Positions 8,468 to 18,800 of a stretch of DNA of 51,879 nt are shown piece after piece. Each line of letters opens with the position of its first letter. Position 1 is the first letter of the stretch. Location of the stretch: the NCBI GenBank assembly GCA_964459845.1, contig CAYWOC010000014.1, forward strand, positions 1 through 51,879. Reading direction: 5' to 3'. Source of the DNA: CALZFJ01 sp964459845. Its GTDB lineage: Bacteria > Bacteroidota > Bacteroidia > Bacteroidales > Muribaculaceae. A model generated the notes under the pieces. The model searched no databases and was not told where the DNA came from. It saw only the letters and a list, made by a program, of their open reading frames with translations. The position numbers and the translations under genes are program-made.

Positions 8468-10846
8468 ATGAAAATGAAAAGATTTGTTTTAAGTTTGATT
8501 GAGATGTCGCTGGTGGTGTTGCCGGTAATTGCGCAAGGCAATGTCACAGGAGTACTGAAAGAGAAGTCATCTGGCATCCCTATGGAATTTGCCACAATAA
8601 CATTGTGTGATGCGGCTACGAAAAAAATGGAAAATGGTTGTATTACGGATAGCACCGGAACTTTTATGTTTAAAGAAATTCCTGCTGGAAGATATTATAT
8701 AGAGGGCAGTTATGTGGGATGCACACCTGTAAAGACCGAGGCTTTTGTCTTGAAAAAGGGACAGACACTTGATGTAGGCACAATGTTCTTGTCAGAGGGC
8801 GAACAGCTCGCCGAGGTCGTGGTGGAGGGCAGAAAACCTCCGTTTGTGGCGAAGCTCGACCGCAAGGTGTTCAATGTGGGGCAAGACTTGATGAGCGCAT
8901 CAGGCTCGGTGAGCGACCTTATGCAGAATATCCCATCGGTGGATGTGGATATGGATGGGAATGTGAGTTTGCGCGGAAACAGCAATGTAATGATATTGAT
9001 TAATGGCAAACCGTCGGCAATGATGGGGGCAAAAACGCGCGGCGACGCACTGAACCAAATGTCGGCAAGCAATATCGAGCGTATAGAAATCATCACTAAT
9101 CCGTCGGCAGAATTTAAGCCCGATGGTATGGATGGCATCATCAATATCATTTTGAAGAAAGATGCGATAAAAGGGTTCAACGGGTCGCTCAACGCAAATG
9201 TCGGGAGTTCGGGACGTGAAAATGCAGGCTTTAACTTGAATTACGGATTAAAGAAAATAAATCTATTTGGCGGATACACTTTCCGCCGCGACCGCTATGA
9301 CCGCAGTATAATAGACCATCGCGTCACACCGTCGGAAAACATCGACCAGACAACATACGGCCTTGGCCGCCCGGTGTCGCACACTTTCCGTCTTGGCATG
9401 AATGTCACCATAACGCCGTCGGATGTGCTGGATGTGGCTGGCAACTACAATCATCGGAGTTTCAGCCGCAATGAGCAAGTGAAGTCGGTGTCGGAAAGTG
9501 AGACAGGCGATTTGGTAGAACAATATAACCGTGACCGCGATGCCTTGGCGAAAGAAAATATGTGGGAAGGCTCGATTAAATATTCACATCATTATGGCAA
9601 AGAAAATGAGTGGGGTGTGGACTATACTTATTCATCGGAGTCGGAAGATGAAATGAACCACTATATGACTCAAAGTTCGGGTAATGCTGATAGAAGCGAT
9701 GAGGTTGTGTGGGATGCCAATTATTTGCATGTGGCTAAGTTGTATTGGCATCATCGCTTGTCGGACAAGCTGAAATTATCGTCGGGCTATGAACTTGAAC
9801 GTGTGAGGACTGAGCAGAACTTTCACATAGCCGACTGGAATGGCGAGGCTTTTGTCACTAATGCTGAGCGAAGCAGCGATTTTGCGCATATAATGACGCT
9901 TAACTCGCTATATTCCACACTGGAGATGACCGTAGGGCGATGGAGCTTCCTTGCCGGGGTGAGAGGGGAATATGCCGACATCAGCAACCAGCTTATTTCA
10001 AAGAGCCAAAATGCCGCGCAAAGTTATTTCAACATATACCCTACGCTGCACATTTCGAGGACGATGGGTGAGAGCAATGAGCTTATGCTGAATTATAGTC
10101 TGCGCGTGAATCGTCCTGAGGGAAGCGATATGAACCCTTTTGCTGAGCAGATAAATCCGCTCAGTCTTCAAGCAGGAAATCCCGACTTGAAGCCTGAGAA
10201 AATCCATTCGTTGGAGGCGGGATGGCTGTGGCATACGTCGAACGGTGGATCTTTGATGAGCACATTGTATTATAGGCAGATAACAAATAAAATCACTGAG
10301 GTGTCGAGATATGTGGATGCAGGTGTGCTGCTCACCACAAAGGAGAATATGCAATCAAGCCAGAATGCAGGTGTTGAATTGATTTGGAGTCTCCCGCTTG
10401 TGCGGTGGTTTGACTTTAATATGAACTTAAACGGATACTACAATCAGATAGATGCCTCAAAATTGGGATTCGGGAATAATAGAGGAACATTTTCATGGCG
10501 TGCATCGCTGAACGCTAATTTTAAGCCTTTCAGCCACTATATGATTCAGATAAATACGCGCTATCGCTCGAAAGCTCTTGTGCCGCAAGGGTATCGTGAC
10601 CCGAATTTCCGCTTCAACCTTGGCATGAAATATGACCTGCCCTCAATCAACCTTTCGATTATTGGCTCTGTCACCGACTTGTTTGATACTTATCGTAAAT
10701 CATATACGCTTGATACTCCAGAACTTAAACAAAAAGTGGAGAAACGCCGCAATCCTCGTATATTCTATATAGGAGTAGTTTGGCAGTTTGGCAATGGCAA
10801 AAACAAGAAGCATAATGCAAAACTTGAATATGACGAAAATATGTAA
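8468..10846 (+). CDS. Outer-membrane beta-barrel protein of TonB-receptor type (OMP_b-brl_3 family)
   Basis: 792 residues. Signal peptide at the N-terminus, then a carboxypeptidase-regulatory-like beta-sandwich (about 24-110; GVLKEKSSGIPMEFATITL), then a plug-like domain (about 120-235; SVSDLMQNIPSVDVD, SNIERIEIITNPSAEF). A large aromatic-rich barrel follows (LNYSLRVNRPEGSDMNPF, NPDLKPEKIHSLEAGW). No SusD partner is adjacent, so this is not a standard glycan-uptake pair. The PAP2 gene overlaps its 3' end, suggesting one transcript. Ligand unknown; a role in envelope lipid or metal homeostasis under the divergent two-component system is inference. Confidence 0.85.
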   Translation: MKMKRFVLSLIEMSLVVLPVIAQGNVTGVLKEKSSGIPMEFATITLCDAATKKMENGCITDSTGTFMFKEIPAGRYYIEGSYVGCTPVKTEAFVLKKGQTLDVGTMFLSEGEQLAEVVVEGRKPPFVAKLDRKVFNVGQDLMSASGSVSDLMQNIPSVDVDMDGNVSLRGNSNVMILINGKPSAMMGAKTRGDALNQMSASNIERIEIITNPSAEFKPDGMDGIINIILKKDAIKGFNGSLNANVGSSGRENAGFNLNYGLKKINLFGGYTFRRDRYDRSIIDHRVTPSENIDQTTYGLGRPVSHTFRLGMNVTITPSDVLDVAGNYNHRSFSRNEQVKSVSESETGDLVEQYNRDRDALAKENMWEGSIKYSHHYGKENEWGVDYTYSSESEDEMNHYMTQSSGNADRSDEVVWDANYLHVAKLYWHHRLSDKLKLSSGYELERVRTEQNFHIADWNGEAFVTNAERSSDFAHIMTLNSLYSTLEMTVGRWSFLAGVRGEYADISNQLISKSQNAAQSYFNIYPTLHISRTMGESNELMLNYSLRVNRPEGSDMNPFAEQINPLSLQAGNPDLKPEKIHSLEAGWLWHTSNGGSLMSTLYYRQITNKITEVSRYVDAGVLLTTKENMQSSQNAGVELIWSLPLVRWFDFNMNLNGYYNQIDASKLGFGNNRGTFSWRASLNANFKPFSHYMIQINTRYRSKALVPQGYRDPNFRFNLGMKYDLPSINLSIIGSVTDLFDTYRKSYTLDTPELKQKVEKRRNPRIFYIGVVWQFGNGKNKKHNAKLEYDENM

Positions 10847-11702
10847 ATGTGGGTTGTCAGCCATCTGCGTGTTGCGTGGTATTTATACAACAGTAGTGGC
10901 AATAGTGATGGCACTTTGCTTTGTGATATTTGAGCCGTCGGTCGTTACGGCTCAAATATCATATTCGCAAAATGATGTTGTGTGCGATCCTATAAAGATT
11001 GCCAATGAAGACTCTATAACGTTCAATACTATGAGCCAGACGTTGCGCATATCGCCATATAAATTCAAGCCAGCGCAACTTATAGTTCCCGGAGTGCTTA
11101 TAGGTGTGGGTGTTGTTGGCTTGGGGAGCGATTGGCTGAAATTCCAGAACAAGGAAGTTAGAGATGAATTGCAGGAGGATGCCCATGGCAGGTTCAGCAT
11201 CGACGACTATACGCAATATGCACCTATGGCTGCTGCCTATTGCATGAAATTATGCGGTGTCAGAGGACGGCATGGATATGGCGATTTGACGATTATCCTT
11301 GGTACGGCGTATGCCTTGATGGGAATTACTGTGAATGCTCTGAAATATGCCACAAAAGTGGAACGTCCCGACGGCAGCAGCCGGAACTCTTTCCCGTCGG
11401 GGCATACAGCCACAGCGTTTATGGGTGCGGAGCTGTTGCGGAGAGAATACAGCGAAGTGTCGCCGTGGATAGGTGTGGCTGGATATTCAGTGGCTGCTGC
11501 AACAGGCTTTTTGCGAATATATAACAACCGCCATTGGCTAACGGATGTGGTGGCTGGTGCCGGAGTGGGGATATTGAGCGCTAAGGCAGCCTATTGGCTG
11601 TATCCGTTGATATCAAAATCGCTGTTCCACAAGAAGAATGTGTGCGTGACACCATATGTGACAGAGCAGGGTAAGGGCGTGAATTGCATTGTGATGTTTT
11701 AG
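10830..11702 (+). CDS. Membrane PAP2-family phosphatase
   Basis: 290 residues from the ATG at 10830, chosen because it puts MTKICKCG directly before a hydrophobic signal-like segment. In-frame ATGs at 10794 and 10815 are alternatives. The three PAP2 signatures are intact: KVERPDGSSRN, FPSGHTATAF and RIYNNRHWLTDVVAG (the catalytic His-Asp motif). Several hydrophobic stretches suit an inner-membrane or periplasmic lipid phosphatase, for example of undecaprenyl diphosphate, phosphatidic acid or lipid A. It overlaps the barrel gene by 17 nt, so the two are probably co-translated. The exact substrate cannot be read from sequence. Confidence 0.85.
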   Translation: MTKICKCGLSAICVLRGIYTTVVAIVMALCFVIFEPSVVTAQISYSQNDVVCDPIKIANEDSITFNTMSQTLRISPYKFKPAQLIVPGVLIGVGVVGLGSDWLKFQNKEVRDELQEDAHGRFSIDDYTQYAPMAAAYCMKLCGVRGRHGYGDLTIILGTAYALMGITVNALKYATKVERPDGSSRNSFPSGHTATAFMGAELLRREYSEVSPWIGVAGYSVAAATGFLRIYNNRHWLTDVVAGAGVGILSAKAAYWLYPLISKSLFHKKNVCVTPYVTEQGKGVNCIVMF

Positions 11703-11750
11703 TCCCAGCAAAAAGTTGCACTGGATATGTGTGTATTGTAAGATTTTAAC

Positions 11751-11833
11751 TATCTTTGCATAAGATAGGCTGCACCTCAGCACAAACTTTCAAGCAATCT
11801 TGACGTTTCTGCATTCGGTTTGCACTATCTTTG
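11751..11833. repeat. Promoter-bearing ~85-bp repeat, copy R1
   Basis: Starts TATCTTTGCATAAGATAG and ends GGTTTGCACTATCTTTG; its ends are partly inverted (AAGATAG...CTATCTT). The second copy lies at 12118-12203. Both carry a rightward TATCTTTG -7 box at the left end. The right end of R1 also reads as a promoter toward the small YqaE-like gene. It looks like a small non-coding dispersed element. Confidence 0.6.
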
Positions 11834-11891
11834 TCATTGTAATCACTCAAAATTCGGCTTCTGCCATTTTGGAATAAAACTAATACACACT

Positions 11892-12044
11892 ATGTCTTGC
11901 TTACAGGTAATACTTGCTATAATTTTCCCGCCGCTTGCAGTCATTGACCGTGGGTGTGGGTCGGTGCTTATTGTTTTTATACTCACTCTTATAGGGTGGG
12001 TGCCTGGCGTTATTGCCGCTCTTGTCATCATCAATAAGAATTAG
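11892..12044 (+). CDS. Pmp3/YqaE-family small membrane protein
   Basis: 50 residues from the ATG at 11892. Two hydrophobic helices flank a short polar turn: LQVILAIIFPPLAVIDRG, then LIVFILTLIGWVPGVIAALV. The FPPLAV and GWVPGVIHA-like motifs are typical of Pmp3/YqaE proteolipids, which affect membrane potential and stress tolerance in other organisms. Transcription probably starts from the R1 repeat just upstream. Upstream in-frame codons add a non-hydrophobic stretch that does not fit the family, so they were left out. Confidence 0.85.
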   Translation: MSCLQVILAIIFPPLAVIDRGCGSVLIVFILTLIGWVPGVIAALVIINKN

Positions 12045-12050
12045 CGCGAT

Positions 12051-12100
12051 TGCACCTCGGAGGTGCAAAATAATCGAAAAATTGCACTTTTGTGGTGCAA
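12051..12100 (+). terminator. Two small hairpins after the YqaE-like gene
   Basis: TGCACCT/AGGTGCA (12051-12067, 3-nt loop) and TTGCAC/GTGCAA (12082-12100). Neither is followed by a good T-run, so termination is only possible. The two stems share the TGCAC core. Confidence 0.35.
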
Positions 12101-12117
12101 TTTGGACGGTATTTTAT

Positions 12118-12203
12118 TATCTTTGCATAAGATAAGGCTTCATCTCGGCAAAATGCTCAAATTGGATTTGGTATATTTTGCACTCGGTTTGTGCTATCTT
12201 GTG
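12118..12203. repeat. Promoter-bearing ~85-bp repeat, copy R2
   Basis: Matches R1 at both ends (TATCTTTGCATAAGATAAGG and TTTTGCACTCGGTTTGTGCT) with a diverged middle. The right-end -7 box is degraded to TATCTTGTG. It lies 33 bp before the AAA ATPase gene and probably supplies its promoter. Confidence 0.55.
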
Positions 12204-12236
12204 TATAACAATAATAAAATGTAAGTGAGATTAAAT

Positions 12237-13409
12237 ATGGATGTGAACCTTGTGACATATATGAATAATCAGCTAAAAGCCACTGATACTGATTTTCACA
12301 GATATATGTATGACCGTATAGATTGGAGAGGACGAATGTTTGGCTTGGTCGGTCCTCGTGGCGTGGGTAAAACCACGCTGTTCTTGCAGTATATAAAAGA
12401 GCATATTGATGATGAGCGTATGTTCTATGTCTCTGCCGACAATATATACTTCTCAGGTCACAGTCTTGTGGAACTTGCAGATGAATTTTATCGTGAAGGT
12501 GGACAATATTTGTTCATTGATGAAGTTCACAAATACTCCAATTGGTCGCAAGAGCTGAAACAGATATATGATACTCATCCTGATTTACGAATAGCGTTTA
12601 CCGGCTCATCTGTTCTTGATATAAATAAAGGAGAAGCCGACTTGAGTCGGCGTGCGCCCATATATATGATGCAAGGTCTGTCGTTTAGAGAATATCTTAT
12701 ATTGTTCAGGCATTTGGATGCCCCGTTGCTTTCGTTGGATCAGATTGTTGGCGGAATGACTAAGATGGACTGGATAAATCATCCGTTGCCTTATTTCAAA
12801 GAATATCTGCGACGCGGATATTATCCGTTTTCGGGCGACAGCCAATTTGAAATAGAATTAAGCCAAATCATAAATTTAACTATGGAAGTGGATATACCTT
12901 TATTTGCAGGAATGAACACATCTACTGGTCGGAAACTCAAGCGACTTCTTGCCATAGTAGCCAAGAGTGTGCCATTTAAGCCCGTAATGGATAAAATCGC
13001 AAAATTAATAAATGTGAGCAGAAATGATTTAGGCGATTATCTTATGTATATGGAGAAAGCCGGTATGTTGTCGCAGTTAAGGGATGAGACTGGAGGCATT
13101 ATGGGACTTGGAAAGGTTGATAAAGTGTATATTGACAACACTAATATAGCATATATACTTGGCGAGCAGGCAGCCGACATAGGCAATATTCGAGAAACAT
13201 TCTTTTTTAATCAGATGAGGGTGAACAACAATGTGGTGTCGTCAAAAATATCGGATTTCAATATTAATGGAAGGATATTTGAGGTTGGTGGCAAGAATAA
13301 GGGACAAAGGCAAATAGTAGAAGCCTCAGAAGGATATGTAGTAAAAGATGATATAGAATTTGCATCGGGCAATGTTATTCCATTATGGCAATTTGGGCTG
13401 AACTATTAG
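12237..13409 (+). CDS. AAA ATPase with DUF4143-type C-terminus
   Basis: 390 residues from the ATG at 12237 (a GTG at 12225 is an in-frame alternative). Walker A is GPRGVGKTTLF (about residue 38), Walker B is YLFIDEVHK (about 95), and sensor 1 is AFTGSSVLDI. The C-terminal half has the winged-helix and nuclease-like region of the AAA_14/DUF4143 group (FEVGGKNKGQRQIVE near the end). Such ATPases are common, often single, poorly understood genes in Bacteroidetes. It stands alone here between repeat R2 and a small membrane protein. No partner is evident. Confidence 0.85.
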   Translation: MDVNLVTYMNNQLKATDTDFHRYMYDRIDWRGRMFGLVGPRGVGKTTLFLQYIKEHIDDERMFYVSADNIYFSGHSLVELADEFYREGGQYLFIDEVHKYSNWSQELKQIYDTHPDLRIAFTGSSVLDINKGEADLSRRAPIYMMQGLSFREYLILFRHLDAPLLSLDQIVGGMTKMDWINHPLPYFKEYLRRGYYPFSGDSQFEIELSQIINLTMEVDIPLFAGMNTSTGRKLKRLLAIVAKSVPFKPVMDKIAKLINVSRNDLGDYLMYMEKAGMLSQLRDETGGIMGLGKVDKVYIDNTNIAYILGEQAADIGNIRETFFFNQMRVNNNVVSSKISDFNINGRIFEVGGKNKGQRQIVEASEGYVVKDDIEFASGNVIPLWQFGLNY

Positions 13410-13568
13410 TCGCGCAATTTGCTATGAGACTGCTTGCGGCAAATCTTTGCAGACTAAAATTGTGCAGAATTGCAGATTTTACGGCTTTATTCTTTGCTGT
13501 TGTGTTTTTAATTATTAATTTTGGAGATGAAATAAGGTATCAAACCGTGGTAACGTATAATCATAATT

Positions 13569-13958
13569 ATGGAGCATCCTGAAATTCTGCCCCTCATAGT
13601 GATAGTGATAGGTGTCCTGCTCAGCAGCTTGAAGAAGAAGCCGCAGCAGCCTTTGCCGCCTGTTTTGCCGCAATCACAGCCGCAGCCGCCGCTGGTGGCA
13701 CCTATCCCGAGTGTCGAGGCTTACACTGGCGACAAGCGCTCTGACAAGTCTGCCGGCATCGAGACTCCACTTATACCAACGGCTGCCACCACAATACCTG
13801 AATTGCCGGCAAAGCCCGAGACCACGAAAATGCCAACTGCCGACAGCATAGAGGCAGTGGACGACGCTTATTCAAGCGTTCCGCATCCAGATGTGCCGGT
13901 GGGCAAAGATTGGCGGCGGGCGATTATCGCTCATGAGATTTTGAAAAGAAAATTTTAA
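13569..13958 (+). CDS. Small single-pass membrane protein, proline-rich
   Basis: 129 residues. An N-terminal hydrophobic helix (ILPLIVIVIGVLLSSL) is followed by KKK and a long Pro/Gln- and Thr-rich stretch (residues ~22-105), ending WRRAIIAHEILKRKF. The topology suggests a short membrane anchor with a disordered tail and a conserved C-terminal helix. The same ending occurs in small Bacteroidales proteins of unknown function. The next gene follows after a structured 95-bp leader, so co-transcription is uncertain. Confidence 0.7.
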   Translation: MEHPEILPLIVIVIGVLLSSLKKKPQQPLPPVLPQSQPQPPLVAPIPSVEAYTGDKRSDKSAGIETPLIPTAATTIPELPAKPETTKMPTADSIEAVDDAYSSVPHPDVPVGKDWRRAIIAHEILKRKF

Positions 13959-13980
13959 CCATAAATAAAATTAATCTAAG

Positions 13981-14034
13981 GTTCAAGGCAGATGTGCCAC
14001 CGCTGAACAAACGCCTAAGGCTCATCTTCCTTGA
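13981..14034 (+). promoter_or_regulatory. Leader with two alternative stem structures before the CoA-transferase
   Basis: One fold pairs GTTCA (13981-13985) with TGAAC (14004-14008) around a hairpin GGCA-GATG-TGCC (13987-13998). A competing fold pairs TCAAGGCAGATG (13983-13994) with CATCTTCCTTGA (14023-14034), 11 of 12 positions paired. The two cannot coexist. The element ends 19 nt before the start codon. I do not recognise the class. Confidence 0.4.
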
Positions 14035-14053
14035 GGGATAAAACATAAACGCT

Positions 14054-15547
14054 ATGATATTTCCTATTTTGACAGCACAAGAAGCTGCCTCTCACATCAA
14101 GAACGGCTATAATGTGGGATTTTCCGGTTTCACAGTAAGCGGAACTCCTAAGGTCGTTTCAGTGGCCATTGCCGAATTAGCTAAGAAAGAGCATGAAGCT
14201 GGCAGAGAATTTAAAATTAACGTGTTCACTGGTGCCTCGACCAATGATTTCGTGGATGGCGAGCTTACCCGCGCCAACGCTATCAACAAGCGCACCCCTT
14301 ATCAGTCTTGCCCTGATTTCCGCAAGGCTGCCAACGCTCATGAAGCCCATTATTTCGACCTTCACTTGTCGGAACTTGCGCAGAAGATGCGTTACAACAC
14401 ATTCGGCAAACTCGACGTTGCCATTATCGAGGTTCAGAACATCACCGACGACGGCGAAGTAGTGCTCAGCACAGGTGTGGGCAACACTCCAACATTTGCC
14501 ATGCTTGCCGAGAAGGTGATTATCGAGCTTAATGACGCTATCAGTCCTAAAATACGCGGATTGCACGACTTGTATATTCCGCTCGACCCACCTTACCGCC
14601 GCGAAATCCCTATCTATAAGGCAAGCGACCGCGCAGGTTCTCCTACATTGAAAATCGACCCTAAGAAGATTGTGGGTGTAGTGAAGACATCAGTGCCGGG
14701 TGGAGGAAAGCCGTTCTCGCCAGCCGATGAGACAACGCTTATGATTGGCGACAATGTGTGCCACTTCCTTACATCAGAACTAAAAGTAGGCAGAATACCA
14801 AGCACATTCCTTCCTCTCCAGTCGGGTGTGGGCAATATTGCAAACGCTGTGCTTGCCGGACTTGACGCTAATCCCGACATTCCTGCATTCGATATGTATA
14901 CCGAGGTTATCCAAGACTCTGTGCTTGAGCTTATCAAGTCGGGCAAATGCCGCTTTGCAAGCACTTGCTCAATGACTTTCTCAAAAGAGACTATGGCCGA
15001 GTTCTTCGAAAATATCGACAAGTTCCACGATAAGGTGATGATTCGTCCTGCTGAGATTTCAAATAATCCGGAGGTTGTGCGCCGACTTGGTGTAATCACA
15101 ATGAACACAGCTCTCGAAGCCGACATTTTCGGTAACATCAATTCAACTCACGTTGTCGGCACAAAGATGATGAACGGAATCGGCGGATCGGGCGACTTCA
15201 CTCGCAATGCCTACACATCAATCTATAGCTGTCCTTCTGTTGCCAAGGGTGGACTTATCAGTGCAATTGTGCCTATGGCATCGCATGTGGATCACAGTGA
15301 ACACTCAGTGGATGTGCTTATCACAGAGCAGGGTATTGCAGACTTGCGCGGAAAAGACCCAGTACAGCGCGCTGAGACAATCATTGAGAATTGCGCTCAC
15401 CCTGATTACCGGCCATTGCTTCGCGAATATCTGAAGATGGGCAAGGGTGGTCAGACTCCGCACACATTGCGTGCAGCATTCGCATTCCACGATACATTTA
15501 TCACAGAAGGCGATATGAAGAAAACCGACTTCTCGAAATATCTTTAA
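14054..15547 (+). CDS. Acetyl-CoA hydrolase/transferase family (succinate:acetate or propionate CoA-transferase)
   Basis: 497 residues, the normal length for class I CoA-transferases of the Cat1/AarC type. Signatures: FSGFTVSGTPK near the N-terminus, SGVGNIANAVLAGL, and YTEVIQDSVLEL, whose Glu is the expected catalytic residue that forms the glutamyl-CoA thioester. The C-terminal ITEQGIADLRGKDP is also intact. In Bacteroidales it would move CoA between succinate and acetate or propionate during mixed-acid fermentation. Substrate choice is inferred from the lineage. Single-gene unit closed by the terminator at 15672. Confidence 0.92.
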   Translation: MIFPILTAQEAASHIKNGYNVGFSGFTVSGTPKVVSVAIAELAKKEHEAGREFKINVFTGASTNDFVDGELTRANAINKRTPYQSCPDFRKAANAHEAHYFDLHLSELAQKMRYNTFGKLDVAIIEVQNITDDGEVVLSTGVGNTPTFAMLAEKVIIELNDAISPKIRGLHDLYIPLDPPYRREIPIYKASDRAGSPTLKIDPKKIVGVVKTSVPGGGKPFSPADETTLMIGDNVCHFLTSELKVGRIPSTFLPLQSGVGNIANAVLAGLDANPDIPAFDMYTEVIQDSVLELIKSGKCRFASTCSMTFSKETMAEFFENIDKFHDKVMIRPAEISNNPEVVRRLGVITMNTALEADIFGNINSTHVVGTKMMNGIGGSGDFTRNAYTSIYSCPSVAKGGLISAIVPMASHVDHSEHSVDVLITEQGIADLRGKDPVQRAETIIENCAHPDYRPLLREYLKMGKGGQTPHTLRAAFAFHDTFITEGDMKKTDFSKYL

Positions 15548-15671
15548 TCGAAAATCGGTCGTTGTGATTTAAGTTTAATCTGAATCGGCGTGACGACTGA
15601 TTAATGGCTATTTCGTAGTAGGTGTGGTCAATCTTCATCAAAAATGAGGGTTGCACATTTGCTTAGGTATC

Positions 15672-15716
15672 AAAAAAGCGTCTTTCGGCTTAGCTTGGCT
15701 GAAAGATGCTTTTTTA
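15672..15716 (+). terminator. Intrinsic terminator after the CoA-transferase
   Basis: AAAAAAGCGTCTTTCGGC pairs with GGCTGAAAGATGCTTTTTT across a short loop, ending in a T-run. The A/T-flanked stem could work in both directions. Confidence 0.9.
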
Positions 15717-15828
15717 TTTGACTAAATTTTTGTTAGGGTGCGAAAATAGCATTAAATTTGCGTATTTATTGGGCGAATAGGAAGTTTTTCCTTGTTTTTA
15801 ACGAAAATACGAAAGAATAGGGACTGAA

Positions 15829-18800
15829 ATGATTGGATTGGAGAAAAGAATATTGATTTTGGATGGCGGATTGGGGACGATGATTCAGCGTGCGCATCCT
15901 GTGGAAGCTGATTTCCGAGGCAGCAGATTTGCTGGGTGGAGTTGTGACTTGAAGGGATGCAACGACCTGCTCGTGCTGACACGTCCCGATATTATAGCCA
16001 ATATACATAGGGAATATCTTGAGGCTGGTGCTGATATTATCGAGACAAACTCTTTTAATGCTAATGCAATCTCTCTTGCCGATTATAATTTACAGGATTA
16101 TGTGCTTGAGATAAATACTGCTGCCGCACGGCTTGCCTGCACGGTGGCAGATGAATGGCGCATGAAACATGGTGGCGAGAAGCGGTATGTGGCAGGAAGC
16201 GTAGGTCCCACCAACAGAAGCCTGTCGATGTCGCCATCGGTTGAGGATGCTGCGGCACGGAATGTGACTTGGGCAGAACTTACAGCCACTTATCAAACGC
16301 AGATGACTGGATTGATAAATGGCGGAGTGGATTGTCTGCTCATAGAGACGGTGTTCGACACGCTGAATGCCAAGGCTGCCCTGTGGGCTGCCGAGGAGGC
16401 TATGATGGCGAGCGGAAGGCGTGTGCCGATAATGCTGTCGGTGACGCTGACCGAAAGTGGCCGCACATTGAGCGGTCAGACCCTTGAGGCTATGTTGGCG
16501 AGTGTGGCTCATGCCAATCTTGCGAGTGTGGGATTGAATTGCGGTTTTGGGGCTGAAGGAATGAACCGCTGGATAGAGCAGCTTGCTGCACTGACATCGC
16601 TGCCTGTGAGCGTATATCCAAATGCAGGATTGCCTAACGAGATGGGCGAATATGACGAGACTCCCGAGAAGATGGTGGTGCATGTGCGCCCTATGCTTGA
16701 GAAAGGTCTCGTGAATGTGATAGGCGGATGCTGCGGCACTACTCCCGACCATATCCGTGCCATCGCAGCACTTGCCAAGAACTATGCTCCGCGCATCGCC
16801 AAGCCGCTGCCCGATGTGATGCGTCTGTCGGGTTATGAGGGAATGGAGATTACTCCAGAACGCAATTTCGTGAACATAGGCGAGCGGTGCAATGTGGCAG
16901 GAAGCCGCAAGTTCCTGCGACTTATCAATGAGAAAAACTATGATGAGGCAGTGGCGATTGCTCGGAAGCAGGTGGATGACGGAGCGCAGATAGTGGATGT
17001 GAATATGGATGACGCAATGCTCGATTCGGTAGAGGAGATGTCGCACTTCTTGCGGCTTCTTGCCGCTGAACCCGATGTGGCGCGTGTGCCGATAATGATT
17101 GACTCATCTAATTGGGCAGTGATTACAGCCGGTCTTGAATGTCTGCAAGGCAAATGCATCGTGAACTCCATCAGCCTTAAAGACGGTGAAGAAACTTTTG
17201 TGCGCAAGGCTGAATACGTGAAGCGTATGGGAGCGGCAGTGGTGGTTATGGCTTTCGACGAAGACGGTCAGGCCGACACATTCGAGCGCAAGACGGCTGT
17301 GTGCAAGCGGTCGTATGACATACTCACCAATCGGGTGAAATTCAATCCGCAAGATATAATCTTCGATCCTAATGTGCTTGCTGTAGCCACGGGACTTGAA
17401 GAACACAACAATTATGCGAAAGACTTCATCCGTGCTGTGGAATGGATAAAACAGAATCTGCAAGGAGCTAAGGTGAGCGGAGGATTGAGCAACCTATCGT
17501 TTGCGCTGCGCGGGAACAACTATGTGCGCGAGGCTATGCACTCTGTGTTCCTGTTCCATGCGATAGGAAAAGGCATGGACATGGCGATAGTGAATGCCGG
17601 AGCCATAATGCCTTATGATGATGTGCCGCTCAATTTGCGAAAGGCTATAGAAGACGTGATTTTCAATACCGACGACGAAGCCACATCTCGCTTGATAGAC
17701 CTTGCCGACACTCTGAAAAAGGACGGGGCGGCGCAGAAGAGCAAGGATAACGCTGCTGGCGAACTTGCAGCTATGCCTCCAATCGACCGACTGAAGAACA
17801 TGCTTGTGCGTGGTGTCACCGATGATATAGAAAGCGTGCTTGCCGACTGCTACAAGGCTCTCGGTTCGGCTGTCGCAGTGATTGACGGACCACTTATGGC
17901 TGGAATGAATGAGGTGGGAGAGCTTTTCGGCGCAGGAAAATTGTTCTTGCCGCAGGTGGTGAAGAGCGCGCGTACCATGAAGCAGGCTGTGGCATGGCTG
18001 AATCCTCTGATTGAGGCTGACCGCGCCAGCTCGGGTGGCGGAAAGAAGCAGGGAAAGATGGTTATTGCCACCGTGAAGGGCGATGTGCATGATATAGGCA
18101 AGAATATCGTGAGTGTGATAATGCGGTGCAATGGCTTTGATGTGATTGACCTTGGCGTGATGGTCCCGGCGGAGGAAATCGTGAAGCGTGCCGAGGAAGA
18201 ACATGCCGACTTGATTGCCGCAAGCGGACTTATAACCCCTTCGCTTGAAGAGATGCGCCGCCTTGCCGCAATGATGCAGAAATGCGGATTGAAGATTCCG
18301 CTGATGGTGGGTGGTGCCACTACGAGCGAGCTGCACACTGCTGTGAAGATTGCTCCCGAATATGACGGGCCAGTGGTATATACGCGAGATGCCGCAATGA
18401 TGCCAGTGGTGGCGCAGCAACTGCTCACCGACTGTGATACCTTCATGCATTCATGGCGCAAACGCCAGCAGCAGCTCCGTGAAGATTATGCCGAGCAGCA
18501 GCCGCTGTTGCCAATAGACCAAGCGCGAGCATTGCGCCCGCAGCTTGAGTATTCGCCGGTGAAGCCTTGTGCGCTCGGAGTGCAAAGTGTAAAGATAAGC
18601 ATTGAAGAAGCCCGCAAATTCATCAACTGGATTCCATTCTTGGCTGCATGGCATGTGAAACCAAACTCTGCCGAGGCTCGCCGTCTGCTTGCCGAAGCTA
18701 AAGCGGAACTTGATGCAATGGACCGTGACGGATGTGGCGTGGATGCGGAATTTGGGCTGTGGCGCGCAAGCTCAGATGGCGATTCTGTGATTATCGACAG

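Noticed and set aside
13385..13582. ORF overlapping the end of the AAA ATPase gene
   Set aside because: Low-complexity, overlaps two real genes, no ribosome site.
15548..15828. Cobalamin riboswitch before metH
   Set aside because: No B12 box or typical multi-stem fold recognised; only the terminator of the previous gene is clear.
17494..18450. Long minus-strand ORF inside metH
   Set aside because: Shadow of the metH reading frame; His/Ser-rich nonsense composition.
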